Shown here: in pieces, positions 8,505 through 16,372 of the stretch | How positions within the stretch are numbered: the stretch's first letter is position 1 | How the letters are laid out: each line of letters begins with the position of its first letter | DNA from: a bacterium | Lineage (GTDB): Bacteria > Desulfobacterota > JAPLJL01 | Assembly (NCBI GenBank): GCA_028713675.1 | Contig: JAQTNV010000001.1 | Coordinates: forward strand, 62,001 to 126,000 | DNA length: 64,000 nucleotides | Reading direction: 5' to 3' | Made by a program: the position numbers and the translations under genes | Notes under the pieces: model-generated | Told to the model about the DNA's origin: nothing | The model's input: only the letters and a program-made list of their open reading frames with translations | The model's database searches: none

Positions 8505-8822
8505 TATTGGACATTCTAAACAAAGTTTCGAGTCTCGGGTTTCCCTCCGGGCCGTAGGCCTATACGGGCCGGAGGCGGGTTTCGAGTTAAAAAAACCATT
8601 GAGTCACGTCTAAGAAATTCCAGAGTCGGTCATATATTTACTTTGACATTCGCTCCTGCCCCTCCTCCGTCGGGATAAACCAACCGCCTAATCCCCGCCC
8701 AATCTGGTCTATCTAGTCTATCTAGTCTATCTGGTCTATCTGGTCCTCCTGCGCCATATATTCCAAATATAATTGAATATCAAGTAAATAATCAGAAATG
8801 AGCAATGAGCCAGGAGTTGAGA
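8505..8822. repeat. Composite repeat block
   Basis: This gap stacks copies of several elements seen singly elsewhere: the palindromic repeat of 4397-4525, the cctcctccgtcggg element of 1034-1085, TCTATCTGG 9-mers, and the AT-rich element of 6455-6532. No gene is seen. Confidence 0.8.
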
Positions 8823-8874
8823 ACTCGTCAGGCGTTATAAACGTAAGTCCAGGGTCATAAATAGCGGGCCGCGA

Positions 8875-9150
8875 CTATGGGGCTTTCCAGATCACTTTGC
8901 CATTCGCGTCAAGCAGCCCCAGCCCCGGCCCGTTCTTATCCAAGCCCATCCCGACGCGGACTTTGCCATGCTCGTCAAACAATCCCAGCCGCGGCCCGTC
9001 TTCGTCCAAAACCATCCCGGCGCGGACTTTACCGTTTTCGTCTTCAACGATGAATTTATTGGCGCGGATCACCTTCGGCGCGGTAGCTAACGTTTTCTTC
9101 AATAAAGTCAGTTCTTTCTCAACCTTTTCCAAACGCTCTTCAATAGTCAT
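8875..9150 (-). CDS. Small coiled-coil plus beta-repeat protein
   Basis: The 91-aa product begins with a short coiled coil (residues 1-22, TIEERLEKVEKELTLLKKTL). It continues with two near-copies of a ~20-residue repeat (GKVRAGMVLDEDGPRLGLFD and GKVRVGMGLDKNGPGLGLLD) and a third partial unit (GKVIW). Such repeats are probably beta-strand pairs, and similar small proteins are found in many bacteria without known function. The start overlaps the stop of the DUF3795 gene by 4 nt, so the two are translationally coupled. Confidence 0.7.
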   Translation of the reverse strand: MTIEERLEKVEKELTLLKKTLATAPKVIRANKFIVEDENGKVRAGMVLDEDGPRLGLFDEHGKVRVGMGLDKNGPGLGLLDANGKVIWKAP

Positions 9151-9608
9151 TTTTTATCTCCTTTTTTATCCCACTGGTATTTTTTCTTTTTAGCTTTCAA
9201 TTTCTCTTGCCCGCATTTGAAACAGATGCCGTTATGACAGCACACCACATCTCCGCACTTCGAGCACCGCCATTTGTCCGCTTCTTTCTTTAAAAACTTC
9301 CTGATCCCGTGTTTTTTAATATAGGTAAGGTTTTCGATCATGCTCATCCGGTAACGCTCCCGGTAGCGCTGATCGAGATGCTTGAGAATCCGGCAGGGAA
9401 ATTCTCCGCATTCGAAACAGTACCGCACCTGGCCGCTCCCCAGCAATTTACACTGCTTTTTCATGAAAGCGCAGTTTTTGCCCCGCGGGCGGCAGCCGGG
9501 GCAATAGGTCTTCATAATTCCCAGGCGTTTCAGGTCATGAACCATCGCCAGGTAACTGCTGCACAGGCCGCAGTTCATCCCGCACGGAGCTATTAATATC
9601 CCTTTCAT
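9147..9608 (-). CDS. DUF3795 Cys-rich protein
   Basis: The 153-aa protein opens with IAPCGMNCGLCSSYL, the hallmark of DUF3795 proteins, and has many further Cys pairs (YCPGC, CFECGEFPC, CSKCGDVVCC, CFKCG). It probably binds zinc or an iron-sulfur cluster. The C-terminal extension of Cys pairs is zinc-ribbon-like. It is upstream of, and overlaps by 4 nt, the 91-aa repeat protein. DUF3795 proteins are common in anaerobes and their biochemical role is not established. Confidence 0.85.
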   Translation of the reverse strand: MKGILIAPCGMNCGLCSSYLAMVHDLKRLGIMKTYCPGCRPRGKNCAFMKKQCKLLGSGQVRYCFECGEFPCRILKHLDQRYRERYRMSMIENLTYIKKHGIRKFLKKEADKWRCSKCGDVVCCHNGICFKCGQEKLKAKKKKYQWDKKGDKK

Positions 9609-9694
9609 TTTATCGCAAAGCGCTTAGAGCCCGGCTTCGGTGGCAGCCGCGGTGGAAAATATTTACAGAAAAAGATTATTGATAATCACGAAGT

Positions 9695-9750
9695 AAAAAA
9701 AGTCCCCTGAAACGCTGCCGGTCTTTATCGGGCGAAGTCAGGGGTGCCGT
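9695..9750 (-). terminator. Probable terminator after the 28-aa ORF
   Basis: On the minus strand CCCCTGA (9739-9745) can pair with TCAGGGG (9707-9713) across a structured 25-nt loop, followed by ACTTTTTTT. It lies just after the stop of the small ORF at 9773. Confidence 0.5.
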
Positions 9751-9772
9751 TAACTCAATTTTTCTTTTACGC

Positions 9773-9859
9773 TTATTCGGCCAATATTTCGCGGATAGTG
9801 TAAGCGAAAACAAAGCCAAGCGTGAAACCTAAGGCGACAATCTTTCCAAACTTTTTCAT
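9773..9859 (-). CDS. 28-aa single-span membrane protein
   Basis: A short ORF encodes a basic N-terminus, one hydrophobic span and an acidic end (MKKFGKIVALGFTLGFVFAY, then TIREILAE). A strong GGAGG lies 7 nt before the ATG and a terminator-like hairpin follows the stop, so expression is plausible. The function is unknown. Confidence 0.5.
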   Translation of the reverse strand: MKKFGKIVALGFTLGFVFAYTIREILAE

Positions 9860-10105
9860 GATTTTACCTCCTTCTTCCCCTTTTAAAACTTTGTCTATCT
9901 GTATCCCTCGCTACTCTCTTTTGGACATTAGAATAACCGTTAAGTTCCGATCATTAAAGGAAAAATCCAAAGAGAGGCGGAAATCTGCGGGGAAAGGCCT
10001 ATTCTTATAACTGATTGGCCATCTTCGCCATTGAGGGAATTTTGGCGGTATACGGGGTCGCCCTTGAAACCTGAATTATTCAGCCCCGTTTCCGCATTAG
10101 TTCGC

Positions 10106-10573
10106 TCAGGGGTGGCCCTGGAACAGACCGAATCCTTGGGTGGCAAGCATATAGAGCGCCCAGACAAAAAGCACCGTCATAAAGATCAATTCCCTCCAGG
10201 CCTTGCCCGGATTCGCCTGGATGGAATACGACATCATCTTTAATGCCGTAATCGGGGCCTCCGGCGATTTTTCCGGAGGCAAAGGATCGCTGAACCGGTG
10301 AAAATAGACCTGGATGACGGTCATGCCGACCAGGAGACCGGTGGTGAAGCTGAGATATTCCATTCCGCCGGCAAAGAGAAGGACGACAAAAACCACCATG
10401 ACGATGAGAATGACATTGTCGAATATTTTTATTATGCGGCCGCCTCCGTCGACATAGACCATCCGCAACCCCTTCATCATGGCTTCGTCTTTTCTGAAAA
10501 AGAACTCGAAGAATTTCAGGAGGGCATACAGGATGTATATAACCAGCAGGATTTTTAGTGTCAGTGCGGCCAT
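10106..10573 (-). CDS. Small multi-pass membrane protein
   Basis: The 155-aa protein has about four hydrophobic segments (near 3-24, 50-70, 75-92 and 128-146) separated by short charged loops. It has no recognised family or catalytic motif. It lies alone upstream of tRNA-Arg on the opposite strand. The function is unknown. Confidence 0.6.
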   Translation of the reverse strand: MAALTLKILLVIYILYALLKFFEFFFRKDEAMMKGLRMVYVDGGGRIIKIFDNVILIVMVVFVVLLFAGGMEYLSFTTGLLVGMTVIQVYFHRFSDPLPPEKSPEAPITALKMMSYSIQANPGKAWRELIFMTVLFVWALYMLATQGFGLFQGHP

Positions 10574-10733
10574 ATCCCAAGGGACATAGGTTCAGTCGGT
10601 TATCAGGAACTTCAGGTCATGCCCATTGTCTGATTCATAGAGAAACAAGTCAAGAATCGGCCCGATTCCTTGACGGGAATGACCGGAGAATATAGAGTTA
10701 AAGAGGTTTGTGAAAAGCTTTGCATTTTTTAAT

Positions 10734-10811
10734 GCGCCAGTAGCTCAGCCCGGATAGAGCAACGGCCTCCGAAGCCGTTGGCCGGAGGTTCAAATCCTCT
10801 CTGGCGCACCA
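10734..10811 (+). tRNA. tRNA-Arg (anticodon CCG)
   Basis: A complete cloverleaf is visible. Acceptor GCGCCAG pairs with CTGGCGC, the D arm holds the GCTC/GAGC stem, the anticodon stem is ACGGC/GCCGT with loop CTCCGAA (anticodon CCG), and the T arm is GGAGG-TTCAAAT-CCTCT. The discriminator is A and CCA is encoded. Confidence 0.95.
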
Positions 10812-10899
10812 TATTTAAAAAACATGTTTCGAGTTTTCGGTTTCGAGTTACGGGTTCTGTTGGGAAAAAATCCACATTTACCTCAGATCCTTCGCGAAG

Positions 10900-11000
10900 T
10901 TAATCCTAAGCCCTTCGAGATCCTTCTCCCGCCAGAGGCGGGATCAGGATGACAAAAAGCGAATGACTCAGGCCCCGCCCTGAATGAAATGAAGGGATGA
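10900..11000. repeat. Dispersed GGATGAC-type intergenic repeat
   Basis: The gap between tRNA-Arg and the next gene contains the gccagaggcgggatcaggat and gaagggatgac motifs, of a type repeated in other gaps (for example 31427-31520). It runs up to the start of ahbB. Confidence 0.5.
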
Positions 11001-11017
11001 CAAAAGCTGAAGGATTC

Positions 11018-11521
11018 ATGACCAAAATAAAAAAAACATCAAGAAGTAAAAAACCCGGATTGAGTAAGATTGACCGGGATGTGCTCAAGGAATTGACCGG
11101 GGATCTCCCCACCACTTCCAGACCTTATCTCCAACTGGCGGAAAATATCGGGATCAGCGAAGAGGCATTTCTTGCCCGGGCCCGGAAGCTCTTACGCGAG
11201 GGCTACCTCCGGAAAGTCGGCGCGATCGTTTCTCCCGCCATGGCGGGATTCCGCGCCAACGGGATGACGGTTTTCAAGGCGCCTTCAAAAAGCGTGGCCC
11301 GATTGGGAAAAAAGCTGGCCGCTTATCCTGAAGTCACCCACTGTTACGACCGGGCGGCCCCGCCGGAATTCCCTTATAATCTTTACGCCATGATCCACGG
11401 GCGGACCCGGAAGGAAGTCGTAGCCCGGGTCCGGAAAATCGCCCGGGAATTAAAATTAAATGAATATCGGATTCTTTTTTCCACGAGGGAGTTTAAGAAG
11501 ACGAGCCTGAGGCCGCTGTGA
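11018..11521 (+). CDS. ahbB: Siroheme decarboxylase subunit (AhbB/NirL family, Lrp-like fold)
   Basis: This Lrp/AsnC-like protein matches the AhbA/AhbB and NirD/L/G/H family, which decarboxylates siroheme to didecarboxysiroheme in the alternative haem or haem d1 pathways. It has an N-terminal winged helix (IDRDVLKELTGDLPTTSRPY) and then REGYLRKVGAIVSPAMAGFR. The family signature VTHCYDRAAPPEFPYNLYAM follows, then IHG and a C-terminal EYRILFSTREFKKT stretch. I chose ATG 11018, with GAAGG just upstream, over ATG 10997 because the latter sits in a dispersed repeat. hemL follows 445 nt later. The partner subunit (AhbA) and AhbC/D are not in this window. Confidence 0.85.
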   Translation: MTKIKKTSRSKKPGLSKIDRDVLKELTGDLPTTSRPYLQLAENIGISEEAFLARARKLLREGYLRKVGAIVSPAMAGFRANGMTVFKAPSKSVARLGKKLAAYPEVTHCYDRAAPPEFPYNLYAMIHGRTRKEVVARVRKIARELKLNEYRILFSTREFKKTSLRPL

Positions 11522-11966
11522 CGGGGCATAGAGCATAGAGCATAGAGCATAGGGCAGAGAGCAGAGAACTGGTAGCAAGTAGCCGGTAGCCGGTAACCGG
11601 AAAAAGAAGGTGGCTGGGTGGCTGGGTGGTTAGGTGGATAGGTGGTTAGAAAAACCAGAAAAACTAGAGAAACTAGATAAACCAGATAGACAGTAAGCAG
11701 TAGGCAGCAAAGGACAAAGCGGAATGAAGACCCAAGAAAACAAAAAAGATAATGAATTTTATGGAGTGCAGTAGCTTGCTACTGCATGCACCAGCCCCGC
11801 CTTTGACGGGACAAGCAAGCTGGTGCAGTCCAAAGTAAGCAACAGCGAGATTCTTCGCCTATGGCTCAGAATGACAATATTTTAATTATTAACCTTGAAC
11901 CGTGAACGTTGAACCTCTTAACCTAAGACCTATAACCTATAACCTATAACCTATAACCCATAACCC
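11522..11966. repeat. Microrepeat-rich intergenic region
   Basis: In order: AGAGCATAGAGCATAGGGC 8-mers, GGTGGCTGGGTGGTTAGGTG 8-mers, AACTAGAGAAACTAGATAAA 9-mers, a TCTTCGCCTATGGCTCAGAA element, and CCTATAACCTATAACC 7-mers that run directly into the hemL start codon. Confidence 0.85.
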
Positions 11967-13268
11967 ATGACCCATATGAACTGGACCAACTCTTCCCGAT
12001 TGTTTAAAGCCGCCGGGCGGTATATACCCGGCGGGGTGAACAGCCCCGTCCGGGCCTTCCGCAATGTGGGGGGAAACCCGCTTTTCATCACCCGGGGAAA
12101 AGGCTCGAAAATCTTCGACGCCGACGGCAACAGGTATGTCGATTACGTCTCTTCCTGGGGCCCGCTGATCCTGGGGCACGCCCACCCTTCCATCATCCGG
12201 GCGATCATGAAAGCGGCCGCCAAGGGCACGAGCTTCGGCGCCCCGACCGAAGAGGAAACCGAGCTCGCCCGCCTGATCGTCCAGGCGATGCCTTCCATCG
12301 AGATGGTCCGCCTGGTCAGCTCGGGCACCGAGGCCGCCATGAGCGCCATCCGGGTGGCCCGGGGCTATACCAACCGGGACCAGATCATCAAGTTCGCCGG
12401 CTGTTACCACGGCCATTCCGACGGCCTCCTGGTGAAAGCCGGGTCCGGGGCGACCACGTTCGGGACCCCGGATTCAGCCGGCGTCCCCGCGGATTACGCC
12501 CGCAATACCATTGTCCTCCCCTATAACGACAGCGAGGCGCTGTCCCTCTTCCTGGGGAAAAACGGCTCCAAGATCGCCGCGATCATTGTCGAGCCGGTGG
12601 CCGCCAACATCGGCCTGGTCCCGCCGGAACCCGACTTCCTTAAGACCCTCCGCCGGCTTTCGGACCGGGACGGGATCATCCTGATTTTTGACGAGGTGAT
12701 CACCGGGTTCCGCCTCGGCTACGGCGGCGCCCAGGAATATTACGGGATCAAGCCCGACCTGACCTGCCTGGGTAAAATCATCGGCGGCGGACTGCCCGTG
12801 GGCGCCTACGGAGGGAAGCGGAAAATCATGGAAATGGCGGCTCCGCTCGGCCCGGTCTACCAGGCCGGTACCCTTTCCGGGAACCCGGTGGCGGTGGCCG
12901 CCGGGATCGCCATGCTCAAGGAGCTCAAAAAACCCGGGACTTATCAAAAGCTCGCCAAAAAAGGCGCGAAACTGGCCTCGGCCCTGGCCCAAGCGGCTAC
13001 GGAATCCGGAATTATCTCCCGGGTCAACAGCTTGGGCTCGATGTTCTCGATCTTTTTCGGGATCCGGGAAGCCTCTAACTACGATCAGGTCCTGCAATCG
13101 GACCGCGAGCTTTATCGACGTTTCTTCTGGAACATGCTCGAGAGAGGAATTTACCTGGCCCCCTCCCCCTTCGAGACCGGCTTTGTATCCCTCGCCCATT
13201 CGGAAGCGGACCTGGATTACACCATCGGGAAAATAAAAGAAACGTTCAAAATAATAAATAGGAGATAG
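11967..13268 (+). CDS. hemL: Glutamate-1-semialdehyde 2,1-aminomutase
   Basis: The 433-aa PLP enzyme converts glutamate-1-semialdehyde to 5-aminolevulinate, an early step of tetrapyrrole synthesis. It shows the N-terminal YIPGGVNSPVRAF signature, SSGTEAAMSAIRVARGYT, YHGHSDGLLVKAGSGA with TFGTPDSAGVP, FDEVITGFR, and the PLP-lysine motif CLGKIIGGGLPVGAYGG (Lys270). The length is normal. With ahbB upstream it fits haem synthesis by the siroheme route. The start is ATG 11967 or 11976. Neither has a ribosome binding site because the 7-mer repeat reaches the start codon. Confidence 0.96.
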   Translation: MTHMNWTNSSRLFKAAGRYIPGGVNSPVRAFRNVGGNPLFITRGKGSKIFDADGNRYVDYVSSWGPLILGHAHPSIIRAIMKAAAKGTSFGAPTEEETELARLIVQAMPSIEMVRLVSSGTEAAMSAIRVARGYTNRDQIIKFAGCYHGHSDGLLVKAGSGATTFGTPDSAGVPADYARNTIVLPYNDSEALSLFLGKNGSKIAAIIVEPVAANIGLVPPEPDFLKTLRRLSDRDGIILIFDEVITGFRLGYGGAQEYYGIKPDLTCLGKIIGGGLPVGAYGGKRKIMEMAAPLGPVYQAGTLSGNPVAVAAGIAMLKELKKPGTYQKLAKKGAKLASALAQAATESGIISRVNSLGSMFSIFFGIREASNYDQVLQSDRELYRRFFWNMLERGIYLAPSPFETGFVSLAHSEADLDYTIGKIKETFKIINRR

Positions 13269-13634
13269 GAGATAGGAGATTGAAGATAGGTCAAGCAAGA
13301 CAAGAGCTTAGAGGTTTTATCTCTAGCCTCTCGCCTCTTGGCTCTAGACTATTTTTACGGCGGTCGGCGCAAGGAGCATAGGGCAGAGAGCATAGGGCAG
13401 AGAGCATAGGGCATAGGGCAGAGGGCAGAGAGCAAAGGCGTCCATAGTGTCCATAGTGTCCATTGAGTCCATAGGGTCATAGGTCGTAGGTCAAAGCTCA
13501 AAGGCAAAATCGAGATTCTTCGCCTACGGCTCAGAATGACAATATTTTAATTACTAACCTTGAACCGTGAACGTTGAACCTATTAACCTAAGACCCATGA
13601 CCTATAACCGAACAGAATAAATGGAGAAGGATAA
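13269..13634. repeat. Microrepeat-rich intergenic region
   Basis: The gap contains GGAGATAGGAGATAGGAGAT units, GGGCAGAGAGCATAGG 8-mers, tccatagtgtccatagtg 9-mers, a TTCGCCTACGGCTCAGAATG element and CCTATAACC 7-mers. Its order of elements parallels the gap before hemL. Confidence 0.8.
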
Positions 13635-13766
13635 ATGATGAACTGGGGATTTTTTATCGTCATCGGAGTTATTTTCCTTCTCTGCACGGTCTTCACCATT
13701 ATCTCTTTCGTGTTTTACCTCAAGATCAAGAAAGAAGTCGATAAAACGAAAGAAGAAGACGATTAA
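13635..13766 (+). CDS. 43-aa single-span membrane protein
   Basis: The short ORF starts at ATG 13635 (or 13638) after GGAGAAGG, and encodes MMNWGFFIVIGVIFLLCTVF, a hydrophobic span, then a highly charged C-terminus (KIKKEVDKTKEEDD). It precedes the CNT-type transporter gene by about 270 nt on the same strand. It could be a small accessory subunit of that transporter, but only proximity supports this. Confidence 0.6.
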   Translation: MMNWGFFIVIGVIFLLCTVFTIISFVFYLKIKKEVDKTKEEDD

Positions 13767-13784
13767 GGACAGGCAGCAATGAGC

Positions 13785-14032
13785 AATGAGCAACGAGCAA
13801 CGAGTAAAGCTCAAAGCGGTAGCCGCAGGCTTAAGCCTGCGCTGAAGATAAAAGATTTGGAATATCCTATCTCCTATCTCCAATCTCCTATCTCCAATCT
13901 CCTATCTCCAATCTCCTATCTCCAATCTTCGATGAACCAGACGAACGAGACAGACCAAATAGACATTTTTCAGGTGATGGGTTTTGGGTTCAGACCCATG
14001 ACCTATAACCCATGACCTATAACCCATAAATT
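13785..14032. repeat. Microrepeat-rich intergenic region
   Basis: It contains a GTAGCCGCAGGCTTAAGCCT palindrome, CTCCTATCTCCAATCTC units and CCTATAACCCATGACC 7-mers, and ends 2-3 nt before the next start codon. Confidence 0.8.
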
Positions 14033-15244
14033 ATGAGTGATCTCGGCTACCGTCTGATCAGCTGCGTCGGACTCCTGGTGATGATGGGAGTCGCCTTCCT
14101 GCTTTCGGAAAACCGGAAAAAAATCAGTCTGCGGATCGTTTTCTGGGGATTATCCCTTCAGCTTATTCTGGTCTTCATTATCCTCAAAACCCGCCCGGGG
14201 GAGCTCTTTTTCGACCTGGCCAAAAGGGTTTTCGATAAACTGATCCTCTTCAGCAATACCGGGGCGTCTTTCCTTTTCGGGGGACTGGTTACCGACTATA
14301 AAATCGGGGCGATCGTCGCTTTCCAGGCCCTCCCGATTATCATCTTCATCTCCGCGCTGGCCGGCATTCTTTATCACCTGGGCATCACCCAAAAGGTGGT
14401 GGCGGGGATGGCCTGGGTCATGCAGAAATCCATGCGCTGTTCCGGTGCCGAGGCGCTGATCGCCGTGCTCCAGATTTTCATGGGGATCGAATCCAACACC
14501 GTGATTCCCGCCTATATCAAGAAAATGACCCGTTCCGAGATCTTCGTGGTCATGACCACCTTCCTGGCCAGCATCGCCAGCTCCGTGATGGGGGTTTACG
14601 TTTCCTTCGGGGCCTCGGCGGGGCACCTGCTGACCGCCTCGATCATGAGCGCCCCCGCCGCGATTCTGATCTCCAAGATGATGATCCCGGAAACCGGCGA
14701 GCCGCTCACCCGGGGCGGGGTCAAGTTCAATCCCGAGCGGACCTCGGTCAACGTGATCGACGCCGCCGCCACCGGGGCGGGGCAAGGCGTGCAGCTGGTG
14801 CTGAGCATCGCCGCCATGCTGATCGCCTTCATCGGCCTGATCGCGCTGGTGAATTTCCTTCTCCAGTTCGCGATCCATGTCTCCCTCCAGGACATCTTCG
14901 GTTATCTCTTCGCCCCCTTCGCCCTGGTCATGGGGGTCCCGGCGGGGGAAGTCCTGACCGTGGGGAAACTTCTCGGCACCAAGACCGTTCTGAACGAATT
15001 CCTGGCCTATCAGCAGATGCAGGGATTGGTCGCGCAGGGCCTGCTCTCGCCCCGGGCGCAGGTGATTTCGGTTTACGCCCTCTGCGGATTCGCCAACTTC
15101 GGCAGTATCGCCATCCTGATCGGGGGTCTGGGAGAGATCATTCCCGATCGGCGGGGCGAAGTGGCTTCCCTCGGCATCCGGGCCCTGGTCGCCGGAACAC
15201 TCTCAACTTTTATGACGGCCTGCTTCGCGGGAATGCTGGTTTAG
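14033..15244 (+). CDS. CNT/NupC-type nucleoside transporter family protein
   Basis: The 403-aa polytopic protein matches the concentrative nucleoside transporter family. It has SNTGASFLFGGLVTD, FQALPIIIFISALAGILYHL, the gate region with GAEALIAVLQIFMGIESNTV and PAYIKKMTRSEIF, VGKLLGTKTVLNEFLAY, and CGFANFGSIAILIGGLGEI. These normally import nucleosides with Na+ or H+. The usual GQTEAP-type substrate motif reads GIESNT here: the Glu is kept but neighbouring residues differ, so the substrate may not be a standard nucleoside. It starts at ATG 14033 with repeats directly upstream and no clear ribosome binding site. Confidence 0.85.
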   Translation: MSDLGYRLISCVGLLVMMGVAFLLSENRKKISLRIVFWGLSLQLILVFIILKTRPGELFFDLAKRVFDKLILFSNTGASFLFGGLVTDYKIGAIVAFQALPIIIFISALAGILYHLGITQKVVAGMAWVMQKSMRCSGAEALIAVLQIFMGIESNTVIPAYIKKMTRSEIFVVMTTFLASIASSVMGVYVSFGASAGHLLTASIMSAPAAILISKMMIPETGEPLTRGGVKFNPERTSVNVIDAAATGAGQGVQLVLSIAAMLIAFIGLIALVNFLLQFAIHVSLQDIFGYLFAPFALVMGVPAGEVLTVGKLLGTKTVLNEFLAYQQMQGLVAQGLLSPRAQVISVYALCGFANFGSIAILIGGLGEIIPDRRGEVASLGIRALVAGTLSTFMTACFAGMLV

Positions 15245-15420
15245 AACAAGGTCATAGGTGATAGGTGATAGGTCATAGGTGATGGGTCATAGGTCTTAGG
15301 TTAAGAGGTGCAACGTTCACGGTTCAGCGTTAATTAGTATTTTTCGACCCAATAGACACAAAGAACACAACGACACGATAAACACGATGGGTTTTGGGTG
15401 CTTGGCTGCTTGGAAGCGTA
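15245..15420. repeat. Microrepeats between CNT gene and 15470
   Basis: GGTCATAGGTGATAGGTGAT 7-mers and a TTCACGGTTCA element follow the transporter stop. The rest of the gap is low complexity without a gene. Confidence 0.7.
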
Positions 15421-15469
15421 GCGTGCTTAGTACTTTGCCGCTCTCGCCTCTTAACTGCGGGCTGAATTT

Positions 15470-15814
15470 TTACTCGTCTTCCCGGGTCCGTTTATCCTCG
15501 GGAGGATGAAACCAGTCGTAGTGGGTCATATTCGGATCGATCGGCTTGAACATGCAGGGAATTCGGTGCTTCTTATGAAAGGCGATGATCGAGTATCCTT
15601 CCCCTTTTAATTTATTGTAGAGGTTCTTGTTGGTAACCCAGACATAGGTGCCGCGTTCCACCCCGAATTCAAGCTGCTCGTCTTTACGAACAAAAATACC
15701 CCGTGAGGGGTCTTTTATTCCCGGGATGCTGGTAATAGTGTGCTTTTCCCAAAACTCGTCTGTATCGGGCTGAAACCGTTCGATCTGCTCTTCTAAGTTT
15801 AATTTCCTGCCCAA
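15470..15814 (-). CDS. Uncharacterised protein, paralogue of the 27407 gene
   Basis: The 114-aa soluble product belongs to no family I can name. It shares an arrangement with the 162-aa protein at 27407-27895: FWEKHTITSIPGIKDPSRGI against FWKRYSLGKIEGLDTSHEIY, then a VWVTNKNLYNKLKGEGYSII segment against VYTPTAKIYEKFKKLGYELI, and IPCMFKP against TPLLFKT. A short Trp-Phe-Pro-Pro C-terminus (DWFHPPEDK against EWFLPPDKS) is shared too. Two diverged copies in 12 kb suggest a lineage-specific family. Confidence 0.6.
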   Translation of the reverse strand: MGRKLNLEEQIERFQPDTDEFWEKHTITSIPGIKDPSRGIFVRKDEQLEFGVERGTYVWVTNKNLYNKLKGEGYSIIAFHKKHRIPCMFKPIDPNMTHYDWFHPPEDKRTREDE

Positions 15815-15894
15815 TTCCCCCCAACCTCTCTAAATATAATTATCCTATAAAATATTCTTCAATTCAAATTATTTCGGGTAGAAAGCAAATAACA

Positions 15895-16340
15895 AATTGG
15901 AGATGGGAGATAGGACAGAGGGCAAAAAGAAAAGGCGTCCATTGTGTCCATAGTGTCCCTCAGATAAACCCTTCGGGATAAATCCGTAGTGTCCGTAGTG
16001 TCCATGAAGAGCAGAGAGCAGAGGGCAGAGAACTGGTAGCAAGTAGCCGGTAGCCGGTAACCGGTAACCGGAAAAAGAAGGTGGCTAGGTGGTTGGGTGG
16101 TTAGAAAAACCAGTAGGCAGTATGCAGTAAACAGTAGGCAGAATCAGGTCATAGGTCATAGGTGATGGGTTTTGGGTTAAACCAAAGAAACTAGAGAAAC
16201 TAGAGAAACCAGACAAACCAGACAGACGAGACAGACTAGATAGACCAGATGAACCAAAGAAACCAGATAGACAGTAAGAAGCAAGCAGCTCAAATTAAAT
16301 GTTTGCCCGGTCTACCGTCTACTGTCCCTGGCCGGCTTCG
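15895..16340. repeat. Microrepeat-rich intergenic region
   Basis: The gap holds tccattgtgtccatagtgtc 9-mers, GCAGAGGGCAGAG 8-mers, GGTAGCCGGTAACCGGTAAC units, GGTGGTTGGGTGG 8-mers, AACTAGAGAAACTAGAG and AGACAGACTAGATAGACC 9-mers, and a TGTTTGCCCGGTCTACCGTC element also near 26930 and 30705. No gene is seen. Confidence 0.8.
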
Positions 16341-16372
16341 CCCGTCTCGGGCAGGCTACCGTCTACCCTTAG

